A stretch of 64,000 nucleotides of DNA from an uncultured Actinomycetes bacterium. Lineage in GTDB: Bacteria > Actinomycetota > Thermoleophilia > Solirubrobacterales > Solirubrobacteraceae. Both the position numbers and the translations under genes were made by a program. How positions within the stretch are numbered: the stretch's first letter is position 1; every line of letters starts with the position of its first letter. Below the pieces are notes generated by a model. That model was not told where the DNA came from, ran no database searches, and saw nothing but the letters and a program-made list of their open reading frames with translations. The DNA is taken from the NCBI GenBank assembly GCA_937888775.1, contig CALAQT010000146.1, forward strand, positions 6,669 through 70,668, read 5' to 3'. Below are positions 54,916 to 63,965 of this stretch, one piece after another.

Positions 54916-56928
54916 ATGAGCGGCGCGCCCGCGCCAGCCCCCACTGGCGAGCGCCAGGCAAGCGTGCTGGTCGTGTTCGCCGGGCTGATGCTGGTGATGC
55001 TGATGGCAGCGTTGGACCAGACGATCGTCTCTACGGCGCTGCCTACGATCGTCGGCGATCTCGGTGGCTTGAGCCACATCTCGTGGGTGGTGACCGCCTA
55101 TCTGCTGGCCCAGACCGCCGTCACCCCCGTGTACGGCAAGCTCGGCGACCTCTACGGACGCAAGGCCGTGCTGCAGGTGGCGCTGGTGGTGTTCCTGATC
55201 GGCTCCGCGCTGTGCGGTATCGCGCAGAGCCTGACCGAGCTGATCGTCTTCCGCGCGTTGCAGGGCCTCGGCGGCGGCGGGCTGATGGTCAGCACGATGG
55301 CGGCGATCGGTGACGTCGTCGCCCCGCGTGACCGCGGCCGCTATCAGGGGATCTTTGGCGCCGTGTTCGGGCTGGCCAGCGTGATCGGCCCATTGCTCGG
55401 CGGCTTCTTCACCACCAACCTCTCTTGGCGCTGGATCTTCTACGTCAACCTGCCGATCGGGGTCGTGGCCCTGGCCGTGCTCGCCGCGACGCTTCCCTCG
55501 CGCAGCGAGCGGGTCCACTACCGGGTCGACTACCTCGGCGCCGCGCTGCTGGCGGTCGCGCTGAGCGCGATCGTGCTGCTGTGCACGCTGGGAGGCACCA
55601 GCTATGGATGGGGCTCACCAACCATCATCGCGCTCGGCGCCGCCGCGGTGATCCTGCTGGTCGTGTTCGTGGGCGCCGAGCGCCGCGCCGCCGAGCCGGT
55701 GCTGCCGCCGCGGCTGTTCGCCAACCGGGTGTTTTCGGTCACCAGCGCGATCGGGCTGGTGGTCGGCTTTGCGCTGTTCGGCTCGGTCACCTACCTGCCG
55801 CTGTTCCTGCAGGTGGTCAACGGCGCCAGCCCCACCAGCTCGGGCCTGCAGATCCTGCCGCTGATGGGTGGGCTGCTGATCACCTCGATCGGCTCGGGAC
55901 AGATCATCAGTCGCACCGGCAAGTACAAGCCGTTCCCGATCGCCGGCACCGCGATCATGGTTGTCGGCCTGGCGCTGCTCTCCACGATGGACGCTCACAC
56001 GACGCGGCTGGTCGCGTCGGCGTTCATGTTCGTGCTCGGCCTCGGCCTCGGCCTGGTCATGCAGGTGCTGGTGCTGGCGGTACAGAACGCCGTCGGCTAC
56101 GAGGATCTCGGCGTCGCCACGTCAGGCGCCACCCTGTTTCGCTCGATCGGTGGCGCAGTCGGAACCGCGGTGCTGGGATCGATCTTCAGCAACCGTCTCA
56201 GCGCCGAGCTGGCCGCCTCGCTGCCCGCCAGCGGCAAACTGTCCACCGCCGGCGCCGGCTTCAATCCGGCCGCGCTGGCCAAGCTGCCGGCGGCGATCCA
56301 CACCGTCTACATCACCGCGTTCACCAATGCGCTCAGCACGGTGTTCGTGGTGGCGGCCTCGGTGGCCGCGTTCGCGTTCCTGCTCAGCTGGACCCTTCAG
56401 CAACGTACGCTGCGCGACAGCGTGGCGGCCGGCAGCGGCATCGGCGAGACGTTCGCGATTCCCAAGCACACCGACTCGCTGGCCGAGGCCTCCCGCGCAC
56501 TGACCGTTCTGGTCGGACGTGAGGGCCGCCGTGCGCTGGTGGAGCGCCTGGCCCAGCGCGCCGGCGTCGACCTCTCGCCGGCGGCCTGCTGGCTGATCAT
56601 CCGCCTGCACGAGGACCCGGACGCCGACATCCCCGCGCTGTGCGCGAGCTTCGACATCCCGCTTGAAGTCGGCGAGCAGGCCCGCAACGAGCTGACCGCT
56701 CGCTCGCTGGTGGTCGAGGATCCCCGGCCCGACGGCCGGCCGGGCCGCGAGCTGACGTTGGAGGGCAGCGAGATCGTGGAGCGGCTGATCGAGGAGCGCC
56801 GCGCCAGCCTGGAGCGGCTGTGCGATGGCTGGGAACCCGAGCACAACCCCGAACTGGCCGGCCTGCTCGTCTCGCTCGCCCACGATCTGGCGCAGGAGCC
56901 CCCGGTCGCGGTCGGCGCGGGAGCGTGA
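54916..56928 (+). CDS. DHA2-type MFS drug exporter with C-terminal winged-helix-like domain
   Basis: A 670-residue protein. Residues 15-500 form a 14-span EmrB/QacA-type multidrug exporter: MAALDQTIVSTALPTIVGDL, GKLGDLYGRKAVLQVAL, GPLLGGFF and AVGTAVLGSIF. The cytosolic C-terminal 170 residues contain ALVERLAQRAGVDLSPAACWLI, a run of DIPLEVGEQARNELTARSLV and VEDPRPDGRPGRELTLEGSEIV, reminiscent of a MarR-type winged helix. ATG 54916. Its TGA overlaps the GTG of the amidase gene (GTGA), coupling transport to amidase. Confidence 0.9.
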   Translation: MSGAPAPAPTGERQASVLVVFAGLMLVMLMAALDQTIVSTALPTIVGDLGGLSHISWVVTAYLLAQTAVTPVYGKLGDLYGRKAVLQVALVVFLIGSALCGIAQSLTELIVFRALQGLGGGGLMVSTMAAIGDVVAPRDRGRYQGIFGAVFGLASVIGPLLGGFFTTNLSWRWIFYVNLPIGVVALAVLAATLPSRSERVHYRVDYLGAALLAVALSAIVLLCTLGGTSYGWGSPTIIALGAAAVILLVVFVGAERRAAEPVLPPRLFANRVFSVTSAIGLVVGFALFGSVTYLPLFLQVVNGASPTSSGLQILPLMGGLLITSIGSGQIISRTGKYKPFPIAGTAIMVVGLALLSTMDAHTTRLVASAFMFVLGLGLGLVMQVLVLAVQNAVGYEDLGVATSGATLFRSIGGAVGTAVLGSIFSNRLSAELAASLPASGKLSTAGAGFNPAALAKLPAAIHTVYITAFTNALSTVFVVAASVAAFAFLLSWTLQQRTLRDSVAAGSGIGETFAIPKHTDSLAEASRALTVLVGREGRRALVERLAQRAGVDLSPAACWLIIRLHEDPDADIPALCASFDIPLEVGEQARNELTARSLVVEDPRPDGRPGRELTLEGSEIVERLIEERRASLERLCDGWEPEHNPELAGLLVSLAHDLAQEPPVAVGAGA

Positions 56929-58376
56929 CGGTGGCCCAGAACGCAGATAGCCCCGAGGCCAGCGATCCGGCCGATCTGAGCGCCCTGGCGGCCGCCGACC
57001 TGCTGGCCGGCGGGGGTTTGTCGTCGGCTGAGCTCACCGAGGCCTGCCTGCGCCGCATTGAGCAGCGAAACGGCGGCGACCCAAGCTTCGACGGCGAGCC
57101 CGAGGCGATCAACGCCTGGGTCCGCGTCTATCCGGAGGCGGCGCGTGCGCAAGCGCGGGCCGCCGATGAGCGAAGGCTACGTGACGGCGGCGCCACGCCC
57201 AGATTCTGCGGGGTCCCCGTCGCGCTGAAGGATCTCTACGGCGTCGCGGGTCTGCCCCTGACCGCGTCCAGCCGGGTGCTGGCCGATCACGTCGCCACCG
57301 CCGACGCGGTCGTCTGGGCCCGCTTGCGCGAACGGGGGATGGTGCTGCTCGGGCACACGCACACGCACGAGTTCGCCGCCGGGGGGACGACCGACCAGGT
57401 AGGCAACCCGTGGGCGCTGGATCTGGTGGTGGGAGGCTCGAGCGGCGGCAGCGCAGCGGCGATCGCCGCCGGGATGACGCCGGTCGCGCTCGGCAGCGAT
57501 ACAGGCGGATCGCTGCGGATCCCCTCGGCCTGCTGTGGCACCAGCGCGATCAAGCCCAGCCACGGACGCCTGCCGATCGACGGGATCATCCCGCTCGCGC
57601 CGTCGCTTGACCACCCCGGCCCGATGGCCAGGACGGTCGCCGACTGCGCAGCGCTGCTGGCGGTGATGGCCCAGGGCGAACCGGTGACCAGCGCGCTGAT
57701 GCCGCCGCCGGCTCCGATCGGGCCACTGCCGCTGGCCTGCCGGCCGGGCCCGCGGCCGCTGGCCGGAGTGACCGTCGCGGTGACCGACCGCAGCGACGCG
57801 CTCGAGCTCGAGCCCCAGGTCGCGGCCGGGCTCGACGGCGCCCGGCAGGCGCTGGAGGGGTTGGGTGCCCGCCTGGTGTCCCTGCCCGCCCCCTGGGAAC
57901 TGGACTGGGATGACCTCAGCATCGTGCTGATGACCGAGGCCTGGGCTTACCACGCCCAGCATGCCGAGCACCACGACCGCTACCGCCCGGCGATCGCCGA
58001 GTTCGTCGAGGCAGCCCGTAATTTCACCGACGCCCAGGCCTATCTGGGCGCGCAGCAGCGCCGCGCAAGCGGCACGGCGGCCTGGGAGCACTGGTTTGGC
58101 GCCAACGACGTCGATCTGGTGCTGGAGCCAACGCTGCCGATCACCCCCTACGGGCGCGGTCCCGGCTACGAACGCGGACACGCCGGCGGGCCGGGAGATC
58201 CGATGATCGCCCTGACCGCGCTCTGGGACCTCACCGGGATGCCGGTCGTCGCGCTTCCCGTCAGCTGGTGCGTGGGGGTTTCGCTGGTGGCGCCGCGCGG
58301 GCACGAGGCGCCGCTCGTGCAGGCCGCGATCGACCTCCAGGAGCACGCGCTGCCGGCGCCGCGCTGGAGTCCGTAA
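56925..58376 (+). CDS. Amidase signature family enzyme
   Basis: A 483-residue amidase. The Ser-cisSer-Lys triad is complete: Lys102 (VALKDLYG), cis-Ser172/173 (GGSSGGSAAA) and nucleophile Ser196 (GSDTGGSLRIP). The length suits mandelamide-hydrolase- or GatA-like family members. Its position next to an IclR regulator and a benzoylformate-decarboxylase-like enzyme suggests an aryl amide such as mandelamide as substrate (inference). GTG 56925 overlaps the MFS stop; GTG 56931 is an alternative. Confidence 0.9.
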   Translation: MTVAQNADSPEASDPADLSALAAADLLAGGGLSSAELTEACLRRIEQRNGGDPSFDGEPEAINAWVRVYPEAARAQARAADERRLRDGGATPRFCGVPVALKDLYGVAGLPLTASSRVLADHVATADAVVWARLRERGMVLLGHTHTHEFAAGGTTDQVGNPWALDLVVGGSSGGSAAAIAAGMTPVALGSDTGGSLRIPSACCGTSAIKPSHGRLPIDGIIPLAPSLDHPGPMARTVADCAALLAVMAQGEPVTSALMPPPAPIGPLPLACRPGPRPLAGVTVAVTDRSDALELEPQVAAGLDGARQALEGLGARLVSLPAPWELDWDDLSIVLMTEAWAYHAQHAEHHDRYRPAIAEFVEAARNFTDAQAYLGAQQRRASGTAAWEHWFGANDVDLVLEPTLPITPYGRGPGYERGHAGGPGDPMIALTALWDLTGMPVVALPVSWCVGVSLVAPRGHEAPLVQAAIDLQEHALPAPRWSP

Positions 58377-58418
58377 GGATGCCCCCGAGCGCGCCGGGCT
58401 CAGTTGGAGGCGATCAGC

Positions 58419-59216
58419 TCAGACACCTCGCCGGCGGTTCCCCACCCCGTGGAGATCGGCCTCGATCGCTGCAGCGGCTTCGATCGCCGGCGGCAGGAAG
58501 TCCCGCCGCAACGCCGCCATCGACGCCCGGCTGGCGTGCGCCGACAGGTTCAGCGCCGCCACCACGTCTCCGGACGCGTTGCGGATCGGAACGGCCAGTG
58601 ACCGCAGCCCCTCCTCCAGCTCCTGGTCGACGGCCGCGTAGCCCTGGCGGCGCACGCTGGCCAGCACCTTTCCCAGCGCCGTCTCGTCCTTGACCGTATG
58701 CGACGTGAGCGGCGCGACCTCAATCCGCTTCAAGCGCTCCTGCAACTGCTCATCCGGCAGGCCGGCGAGCAGCACCCGGCCCATCGAGGTGGCGTAGGCG
58801 GGGAGCCGGGTGCCGACCGACAGCGTGATGCTCATGATCCGCCGCGTGGGCACGCGCGCCACGTAGACCACCTCGGTGTCGTCAAGTACCGAGATCGACG
58901 ACGACTCGTTGACCTTGGCGACCAGCACCTCCATGTGCGGCTGGGCCACCTCGGGCAGGGTCAGGCTGGAGAGGTAGGCGTAGCCGAGTTCCAGCACGCG
59001 TGGGGTCAGAGAGAAGCGCCCGTCGGAGAAGCTCATATAGCCGAGGTTGACCAGCGTCAACAGGAACCGGCGGGCCGCCGCGCGGGTCAGCCCCGCGGCG
59101 CGGGCGACCTCGCTCAGCCCCAGCTCGCGGTGCTCGGCATCGAACACCCGGACGACCGCCAGCCCGCGTTCCAGGGACTGCACAAAATCAGAGTTTCGCG
59201 ACGTCTCCTCGCTCAT
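58419..59216 (-). CDS. IclR family transcriptional regulator
   Basis: A 265-residue regulator. HTH at about 10-75 (FVQSLERGLAVVRVFDAEHRELGLSEVARAAGLTRAAARRFLLTL, shown in halves) and an IclR ligand-binding domain with VARVPTRRIMSITLSVGTRLP and YATSMGRVLLAGLP. This subgroup (PcaR/PobR-like) controls aromatic catabolism. It is divergent from the decarboxylase gene and convergent with the amidase gene, so it probably controls this block. Confidence 0.92.
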   Translation of the reverse strand: MSEETSRNSDFVQSLERGLAVVRVFDAEHRELGLSEVARAAGLTRAAARRFLLTLVNLGYMSFSDGRFSLTPRVLELGYAYLSSLTLPEVAQPHMEVLVAKVNESSSISVLDDTEVVYVARVPTRRIMSITLSVGTRLPAYATSMGRVLLAGLPDEQLQERLKRIEVAPLTSHTVKDETALGKVLASVRRQGYAAVDQELEEGLRSLAVPIRNASGDVVAALNLSAHASRASMAALRRDFLPPAIEAAAAIEADLHGVGNRRRGV

Positions 59217-59397
59217 CGGGTCGCACCTGAGTGGGTGGTTGCGCGCCGGTTCGGCATGCGCACACTAACCCGGGCGGCGAGCCCGGGCAAGCACGAAGGC
59301 GCACAATCACGCTGCATTGCGTGCGTTGGACGCCTTCCGTTCTCACCGCGAACCCCGTGATACGTTTTCGCGCCCAGCGTCCCCAGAAGGAGGATTC
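59217..59397. promoter_or_regulatory. Divergent region between iclR-type and decarboxylase genes
   Basis: Contains the likely IclR operator. The imperfect inverted repeat around 59299-59326 (GCGCACAAT ... ATTGCGTGC) is the best candidate. The region ends in a near-perfect RBS, AGAAGGAGG, six bases before the decarboxylase ATG. Confidence 0.5.
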
Positions 59398-61044
59398 ATG
59401 GCCGAGCAGGCGCAGACCGGTGTCGGGGACGGTCAGGACAACGGACTCCAGCCGCTCGCCACCGTGCGTGACGCGACCTTCGCGGTGATGCGCCGCCTGG
59501 GGATGACCACGATCTTCGGCAACCCCGGCTCGACCGAGATCGCGTTCCTGACCGACCTGCCGGCCGACATCGAGTTCGTGCTCGGCTTGCATGAGGGCTC
59601 GGTGGTGGGTATGGCCACCGGTTACGCGATCGCCCGCGGCGAGCCCTCGTTCGTCAACCTGCACACCGCGCCGGGCCTCGGCAACGCGATCAACGCGATC
59701 GCGAATGCGCGTGACTGCCGCGCGCCGCTGGTGGTGGTGGTCGGGCAGCAGGATCGCCGGCAGATGGCGTTCGAGCCGTTCCTGACCGGGCGCAACCTGG
59801 AGGCGCTCGCCGGCGACTATCCGGTCTGGCGGAGCCTGCCGATCCGCGCCCAGGATGTCCCGGGGGCGATCGCGCGGGCCTATCTGGAGGCGCAGGCGGC
59901 CAAGGGCCCCACCCTCGTGATCGTGCCGATGGGCGACTGGGAGGAGCCGGCCGACGAGCTGGCGGCCGCTACGCCTCGCCGGGTGCTCCGACCGCAATCG
60001 GTGACCCCCGACCAGGTCACCGGGCTCGCGGATCTGATCGCCGCCGCCGACTCCCCCACGTTCTTGGTCGGTCCCGGGGCCGACAGCCGCCGGGGATGGG
60101 ACGCCGTGGTGGCGCTCGCCGAGCGCCTGCGCTGTCCGGTCTGGCAGGAGTCCTTCACGCGACGCGTTGGCTTTCCCCAGGACCATCCTCAGTTCGCCGG
60201 GCACCTGCCGTGGCGCCGGCGCCTGATGCGCGAGGCACTGGCACCACACGACCTGGTGCTGGCGATCGGCACCAATGCGTTTCGCCTCTACCTGCTTGAC
60301 GATCCCGGTCCTCCGGTGAACCCCGGCACGAGAGTGGCGGTGGTCACCGACGATCCGGCCGAAGCTCACCGCAGCCCCTGCGAGCTCGCGGTGCTCGCAC
60401 CGGTGGCCGAGGTCTGCGAGGCACTCACCGGATTGGTGAGACAGCGGGACACGGCCCTGCCTGAGACATTCCGGCGCCCGCCTGCACCTCAGCCACCGGC
60501 CCCGGGCGAACCGCTGCGCGCCGCCCACCTGCTTGAAGCGCTGGCCCGGCGGCTCCCGGCGGACGCCGTGCTCGTGGAGGAGACCCCCTCCAGCCAATCC
60601 GAGCTATATCAGCGGATCGCGATCCGGGCCCCGATGGGGTTCGTGGCCGGCGCCAACGGGGGCCTCGGTTTCGGGATCTCCGGTTCGATCGGCTTGCGCA
60701 TGGGCCTCCCTGAGCGGCCCGTCGTCGCCGTCCTGGGAGATGGCTCGTCGATGTACGCGATCCAGGCGTTGTGGAGCGCCGCCCAGTACCACGTCGGCGT
60801 GCTGCTGATTGTGATGGCCAACGGCCGCTATGCGGTGATGGATGGGCTCGCCCGGGCCCGCGGGGGCGTCGGCGCGTGGCCGGCGTTTCACGGCGTCGAC
60901 ATCGCCGGCATCGCCAGGTGCATCGGGTGTCCGTCGGTGCGCGTCGAGACCCACGACGAGCTGCTGCGCACGCTCGACGCGGTGCTGCCAAACCTGGCCG
61001 CCCGGCAAGAGCCGCTGGTGCTGGAAGTGGCGCTGAAGCAGTAA
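59398..61044 (+). CDS. mdlC: Benzoylformate decarboxylase-like ThDP enzyme
   Basis: A 548-residue thiamin-diphosphate enzyme. Cofactor Glu66 (GLHEGSVVGMATGYA), Ser45 (GNPGSTE), His89 (NLHTAPGLGNA) and the TPP motif GDGSSMYAIQAL...MAN match benzoylformate decarboxylase. It would convert benzoylformate or a related 2-keto acid to the aldehyde. ATG 59398 has an ideal RBS. A weaker alternative is another 2-oxoacid decarboxylase or acetolactate-synthase-like enzyme. Confidence 0.88.
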   Translation: MAEQAQTGVGDGQDNGLQPLATVRDATFAVMRRLGMTTIFGNPGSTEIAFLTDLPADIEFVLGLHEGSVVGMATGYAIARGEPSFVNLHTAPGLGNAINAIANARDCRAPLVVVVGQQDRRQMAFEPFLTGRNLEALAGDYPVWRSLPIRAQDVPGAIARAYLEAQAAKGPTLVIVPMGDWEEPADELAAATPRRVLRPQSVTPDQVTGLADLIAAADSPTFLVGPGADSRRGWDAVVALAERLRCPVWQESFTRRVGFPQDHPQFAGHLPWRRRLMREALAPHDLVLAIGTNAFRLYLLDDPGPPVNPGTRVAVVTDDPAEAHRSPCELAVLAPVAEVCEALTGLVRQRDTALPETFRRPPAPQPPAPGEPLRAAHLLEALARRLPADAVLVEETPSSQSELYQRIAIRAPMGFVAGANGGLGFGISGSIGLRMGLPERPVVAVLGDGSSMYAIQALWSAAQYHVGVLLIVMANGRYAVMDGLARARGGVGAWPAFHGVDIAGIARCIGCPSVRVETHDELLRTLDAVLPNLAARQEPLVLEVALKQ

Positions 61045-61047
61045 GGG

Positions 61048-61082
61048 GCCACGACGCCGGTCAGGCCGGATCAGGTCGTGGC
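61048..61082. terminator. Hairpin after the decarboxylase gene
   Basis: GCCACGAC (61048-61055) pairs perfectly with GTCGTGGC (61075-61082), with GCCGG/CCGG pairing inside. It begins four bases after the TAA stop. No T tract. Confidence 0.65.
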
Positions 61083-61099
61083 GCGCCGCGACAGCGTTG

Positions 61100-62596
61100 T
61101 CAGGCCAGGGCGCCGGCGGCCACGCGATCGAAGTAGCCGTGCTCGCCCGCGTCGAGGTACTCGGCCATCCGGCTGGCCAGCGACATGATCGTCAGCGACG
61201 GGTTCACCGACAGGGTCACCGGCAACACCGAGCCGTCGCCGACGAACAGACGTCTGACGTCGTGGGACTCACCGTGGGCGTCGACCACCGAGCGTGCCGG
61301 GTCGCTGCCCATGCGACAGCCGCCCTGCACATGCGTGCTCAACACTCCCGTGTGGAAGACGCGCTTGGCCCCGGCCGCCTCCAGCACCTGGCGAGCGAAT
61401 TCCAGCGAGCGGCTGTTGCGCTCACGCTCGCGCTCATTGAAGTCGACCGTGTAGCGATCGCGACCGGTCTCGTCGACCCAGACACTGCCGTTGTTCTCGT
61501 CGTTGACCATCGTCAGCAGCCCGGTGAAGTAGCGGTACTTGCGCACAGCGTCGACGAGCGGCTGACCCCACAGGGGCCGATCGTGCTCATCGCACAATGC
61601 CGTCGCGAACCCGATCGGGTCCTGGATCGTTGACGCCTCGACCACGAAACCGCCCGCCTCGTCGGGCTGGAACTTCATGCAGTGAGAGGTGATCGGGTAG
61701 ACCATATGAGCGTCCTGAATCTCGTCGAACAGCCCCTGGACCAGCCGCGCCGGGTGAAACCCGAGGTGGCGGCCGATCAGCTCGCTACTGGGAGAGCCGC
61801 CGGCGGCCTGACGAATTCCCGAGCGCAGCAGCAGCGAGGGACTGGCCAGCGCACCCGCCGCGACGACGACCACGTCAGCGGCGGCGGTGTGCGGTGCACC
61901 GTCGGGCCCCACGTAATGCACCCCTGATGCCTCCAGACCGTCCCCGCGATCCTCCAGCACCACGCGACGCACATCGCAGTCGGCCCTGAGCTCGAGGCTT
62001 CCCTGCGCCCAGGGTGGGTGGATGTAGGTGTTAAGCGTGGACTTTCCGGCGTTCGTGGGGCAGCCCTGCAGGCACGATCCGCAGCGCATGCAATTGGCGT
62101 CCGTGTAGGAGGTCACGGGCTCCAGGTCGGCCCCGAGCGCTTTGAAGCCCGGCTGCACGGTCCTCACGCACTGCTGCCAGTCGGTGCGCTCACGCACTCC
62201 CAGACGTTGCTCCACGCGTTCGATGTGGGGCAGCAGGTCGGCCGGCGCGAACGGCTCGCCCCCCTCCCCGAGCAGGCCCGCCGCCGCGTACCACTTGTCG
62301 TAGTCCTGCTGGGGAGGCCGCAGCGCTACCTTGGTGTTGATCGTGGTCGTGCCGCCCACGCATCGTCCCCGGAACATGATCAGCGGCGGGTCCTGGGGCC
62401 GCGCGGGCTCGGCGAACGCCGGCGGCCACCACAGCTCGTGGTTGGCCCTGGCCTCCCAGCGCATGAAGTCGGCCGCGGTCCGGTGTGGGCCGGTCTCCAA
62501 CAGCAGCACCGTCCGACCGCGCTCGGCCAGCTCACCGGCGACGATGCCGCCGCCCGCGCCGGATCCGACCACCACCACGTCGAAATGCTCGCTCAT
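61100..62596 (-). CDS. GMC-type FAD-dependent oxidoreductase
   Basis: A 498-residue flavoprotein. FAD site VVVGSGAGGGIVAGEL (Gly11, Gly13, Gly16), the GRCVGGTTTINTK segment, a Cys cluster CMRCGSCLQGCP, and the C-terminal STHVQGGCRMG with NPSLTIMSLASRMAE near the end. This subgroup oxidises alcohols and sometimes 2-hydroxy acids. Its ATG overlaps the stop of the small subunit gene (ATGA). Its place next to the decarboxylase suggests it could make the 2-keto acid substrate (inference). Confidence 0.9.
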   Translation of the reverse strand: MSEHFDVVVVGSGAGGGIVAGELAERGRTVLLLETGPHRTAADFMRWEARANHELWWPPAFAEPARPQDPPLIMFRGRCVGGTTTINTKVALRPPQQDYDKWYAAAGLLGEGGEPFAPADLLPHIERVEQRLGVRERTDWQQCVRTVQPGFKALGADLEPVTSYTDANCMRCGSCLQGCPTNAGKSTLNTYIHPPWAQGSLELRADCDVRRVVLEDRGDGLEASGVHYVGPDGAPHTAAADVVVVAAGALASPSLLLRSGIRQAAGGSPSSELIGRHLGFHPARLVQGLFDEIQDAHMVYPITSHCMKFQPDEAGGFVVEASTIQDPIGFATALCDEHDRPLWGQPLVDAVRKYRYFTGLLTMVNDENNGSVWVDETGRDRYTVDFNERERERNSRSLEFARQVLEAAGAKRVFHTGVLSTHVQGGCRMGSDPARSVVDAHGESHDVRRLFVGDGSVLPVTLSVNPSLTIMSLASRMAEYLDAGEHGYFDRVAAGALA

Positions 62597-62967
62597 TCCG
62601 AGACCCCCAGATATGACCAGTCCTTCTTGAGCCGCGCCGCCAGCGGCGGGCGAAAGTCGATCTCCTCCCAGGCGCCCGGCCCCGGGGCGCCGGGCGCCAC
62701 GAAGTCGCTGTAGAACGCCTCGCAGGCCAGCGCGCGCACGACGGCGAACTCAGGCGAGAACTCATGCTCGGCGAGCGAGCCGGCGCCGCCCTGCACGGCC
62801 GATGCGAGCGCGTCGATCGCGGCCAGCGTTCCGGCGCGATCCCCCTCGGGCATCCGCGCCAGCAGCGCATCGATGTAGACCTCGGGCGCGACCCGCCCGC
62901 AGCCGGGCACGATCAGCTCACACAGCGAGCGCACCACGTGCGATCTGCGCTCATCCAGCACCACCAT
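62593..62967 (-). CDS. Gluconate 2-dehydrogenase subunit-3-like small protein
   Basis: A 124-residue helical protein (DERRSHVVRSLCELIVPG start, ending RLKKDWSYLGVSE). It resembles the small gamma subunit of gluconate 2-dehydrogenase and related GMC dehydrogenases, which helps maturation or export. No Tat signal is visible, so it is probably cytosolic here. Translationally coupled to the GMC gene. Confidence 0.8.
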   Translation of the reverse strand: MVVLDERRSHVVRSLCELIVPGCGRVAPEVYIDALLARMPEGDRAGTLAAIDALASAVQGGAGSLAEHEFSPEFAVVRALACEAFYSDFVAPGAPGPGAWEEIDFRPPLAARLKKDWSYLGVSE

Positions 62968-63075
62968 CGCTCTCCCTCCAAGCCGGTGATGTGACAGTAA
63001 CCGATTTTAATGTGGCGGCCCGGGCCCAGCCGGCCGGCTACCCCGTCAGGGGGCGCGCCGCCGCCAGATCGGGTG

Positions 63076-63231
63076 TCAGGTGAGCTCGCCGCTGCCGGAT
63101 CGGGTGCCAGGTGAGCTCGCCGCCGCCGGATCGGGTGCCAGGTGAGCTCGCCGCCGCCGGATCGGGTGCCAGGGCCCATGACCGCTGAGGACGCGGGCCC
63201 TCAGGCGAGCTCGCCGCCGTCGATCGGGTAG
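63076..63231. repeat. 31-bp tandem array derived from an SDR gene 3' end
   Basis: Units of 31 bases with the common core AGGTGAGCTCGCCGCYGCCG and GATCGGGTG start at 63076, 63107, 63138 and 63169 (the last diverged). The gene's own tail begins with the stop at 63201 (TCAGGCGAGCTCGCCGCCGT). Unit one also begins with TCA; the later ones begin CCA. Confidence 0.9.
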
Positions 63232-63914
63232 ATGCCGCCAGTTATGAACGGCGCCTCGTCGCTGAGCAGGAAGGCGACCAGCGCCGCGATCTCCTCCGGC
63301 TTGCCGAGCCGTCCCTGCGGAATGAACGACGCCACCCCGCTGCGGAACTCGTCAGGGAAGCGATCGAACAGCGGGGTCTGCACCGGGCCGGGAACCACCG
63401 CGTTGACGCGGACGCCGCTGGCCGCACTCTCCACCGCCGCAGACCGCGTCAGGCCGATGATCGCGGCCTTGGTCGAGCCGTAGGCTCCGAGCCGGGGAAC
63501 GCCGTGAAGTCCGGTGCCCGAGGAGGTGTTGACGATCGTCGCCTCAGAGCCTTGCCGCCGGGCGGTGCGCAGCATCTCTCGCAGGTTGAGGAACATGCCC
63601 TGGTAGTTGACCGACACCAGGCGCTGGAACTCAAGCAGCTCGAAATCGATCAACTCGGCCAGCGGCCCCTCTACCCCGGCGTTGTTGTGCAGCGAGTCGA
63701 TCCGCCCAAAGTGACTGATCACCTCGCCGAAATAGCGCTCCACGTCAGCCTCGGAGGATACGTCGCCGGCCAGGCCGATCACGTTGCCGGCGTCGAGCTC
63801 CTGCGCAGCCGCCTGGGCGGCGTCGCCGTCGATATCCACGACCGCCACACGCGAGCCCTCGGCTGTCAGCCGCTCGGCCGTGGCCCGCCCGATGCCCGAC
63901 GCCCCACCCGTCAC
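63201..63914 (-). CDS. SDR family oxidoreductase, N-terminus uncertain
   Basis: A 237-residue classical SDR from GTG 63914 (MTGGASGIGRATAERL). Catalytic Ser, Tyr and Lys are in SSGTGLHG and GAYGSTK; the end GGIYPIDGGELA is standard. GTG 63914 has an RBS (AGAGGAAGG) but drops the first beta strand (KVVVV) seen in the same frame upstream, which continues open to the window edge; CTG 63935 (LQRKVVVVTGG) is an alternative. It may belong to the same catabolic block. Confidence 0.85.
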   Translation of the reverse strand: MTGGASGIGRATAERLTAEGSRVAVVDIDGDAAQAAAQELDAGNVIGLAGDVSSEADVERYFGEVISHFGRIDSLHNNAGVEGPLAELIDFELLEFQRLVSVNYQGMFLNLREMLRTARRQGSEATIVNTSSGTGLHGVPRLGAYGSTKAAIIGLTRSAAVESAASGVRVNAVVPGPVQTPLFDRFPDEFRSGVASFIPQGRLGKPEEIAALVAFLLSDEAPFITGGIYPIDGGELA

Positions 63915-63965
63915 GACGACGACCTTCCTCTGCAGTCCCTTTAGCCGGAAGTTTTTGAGGGTTTG

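Noticed and set aside
57177..58346. Long minus-strand frame opposite the amidase gene
   Set aside because: Antisense shadow; the plus strand has the complete amidase triad.
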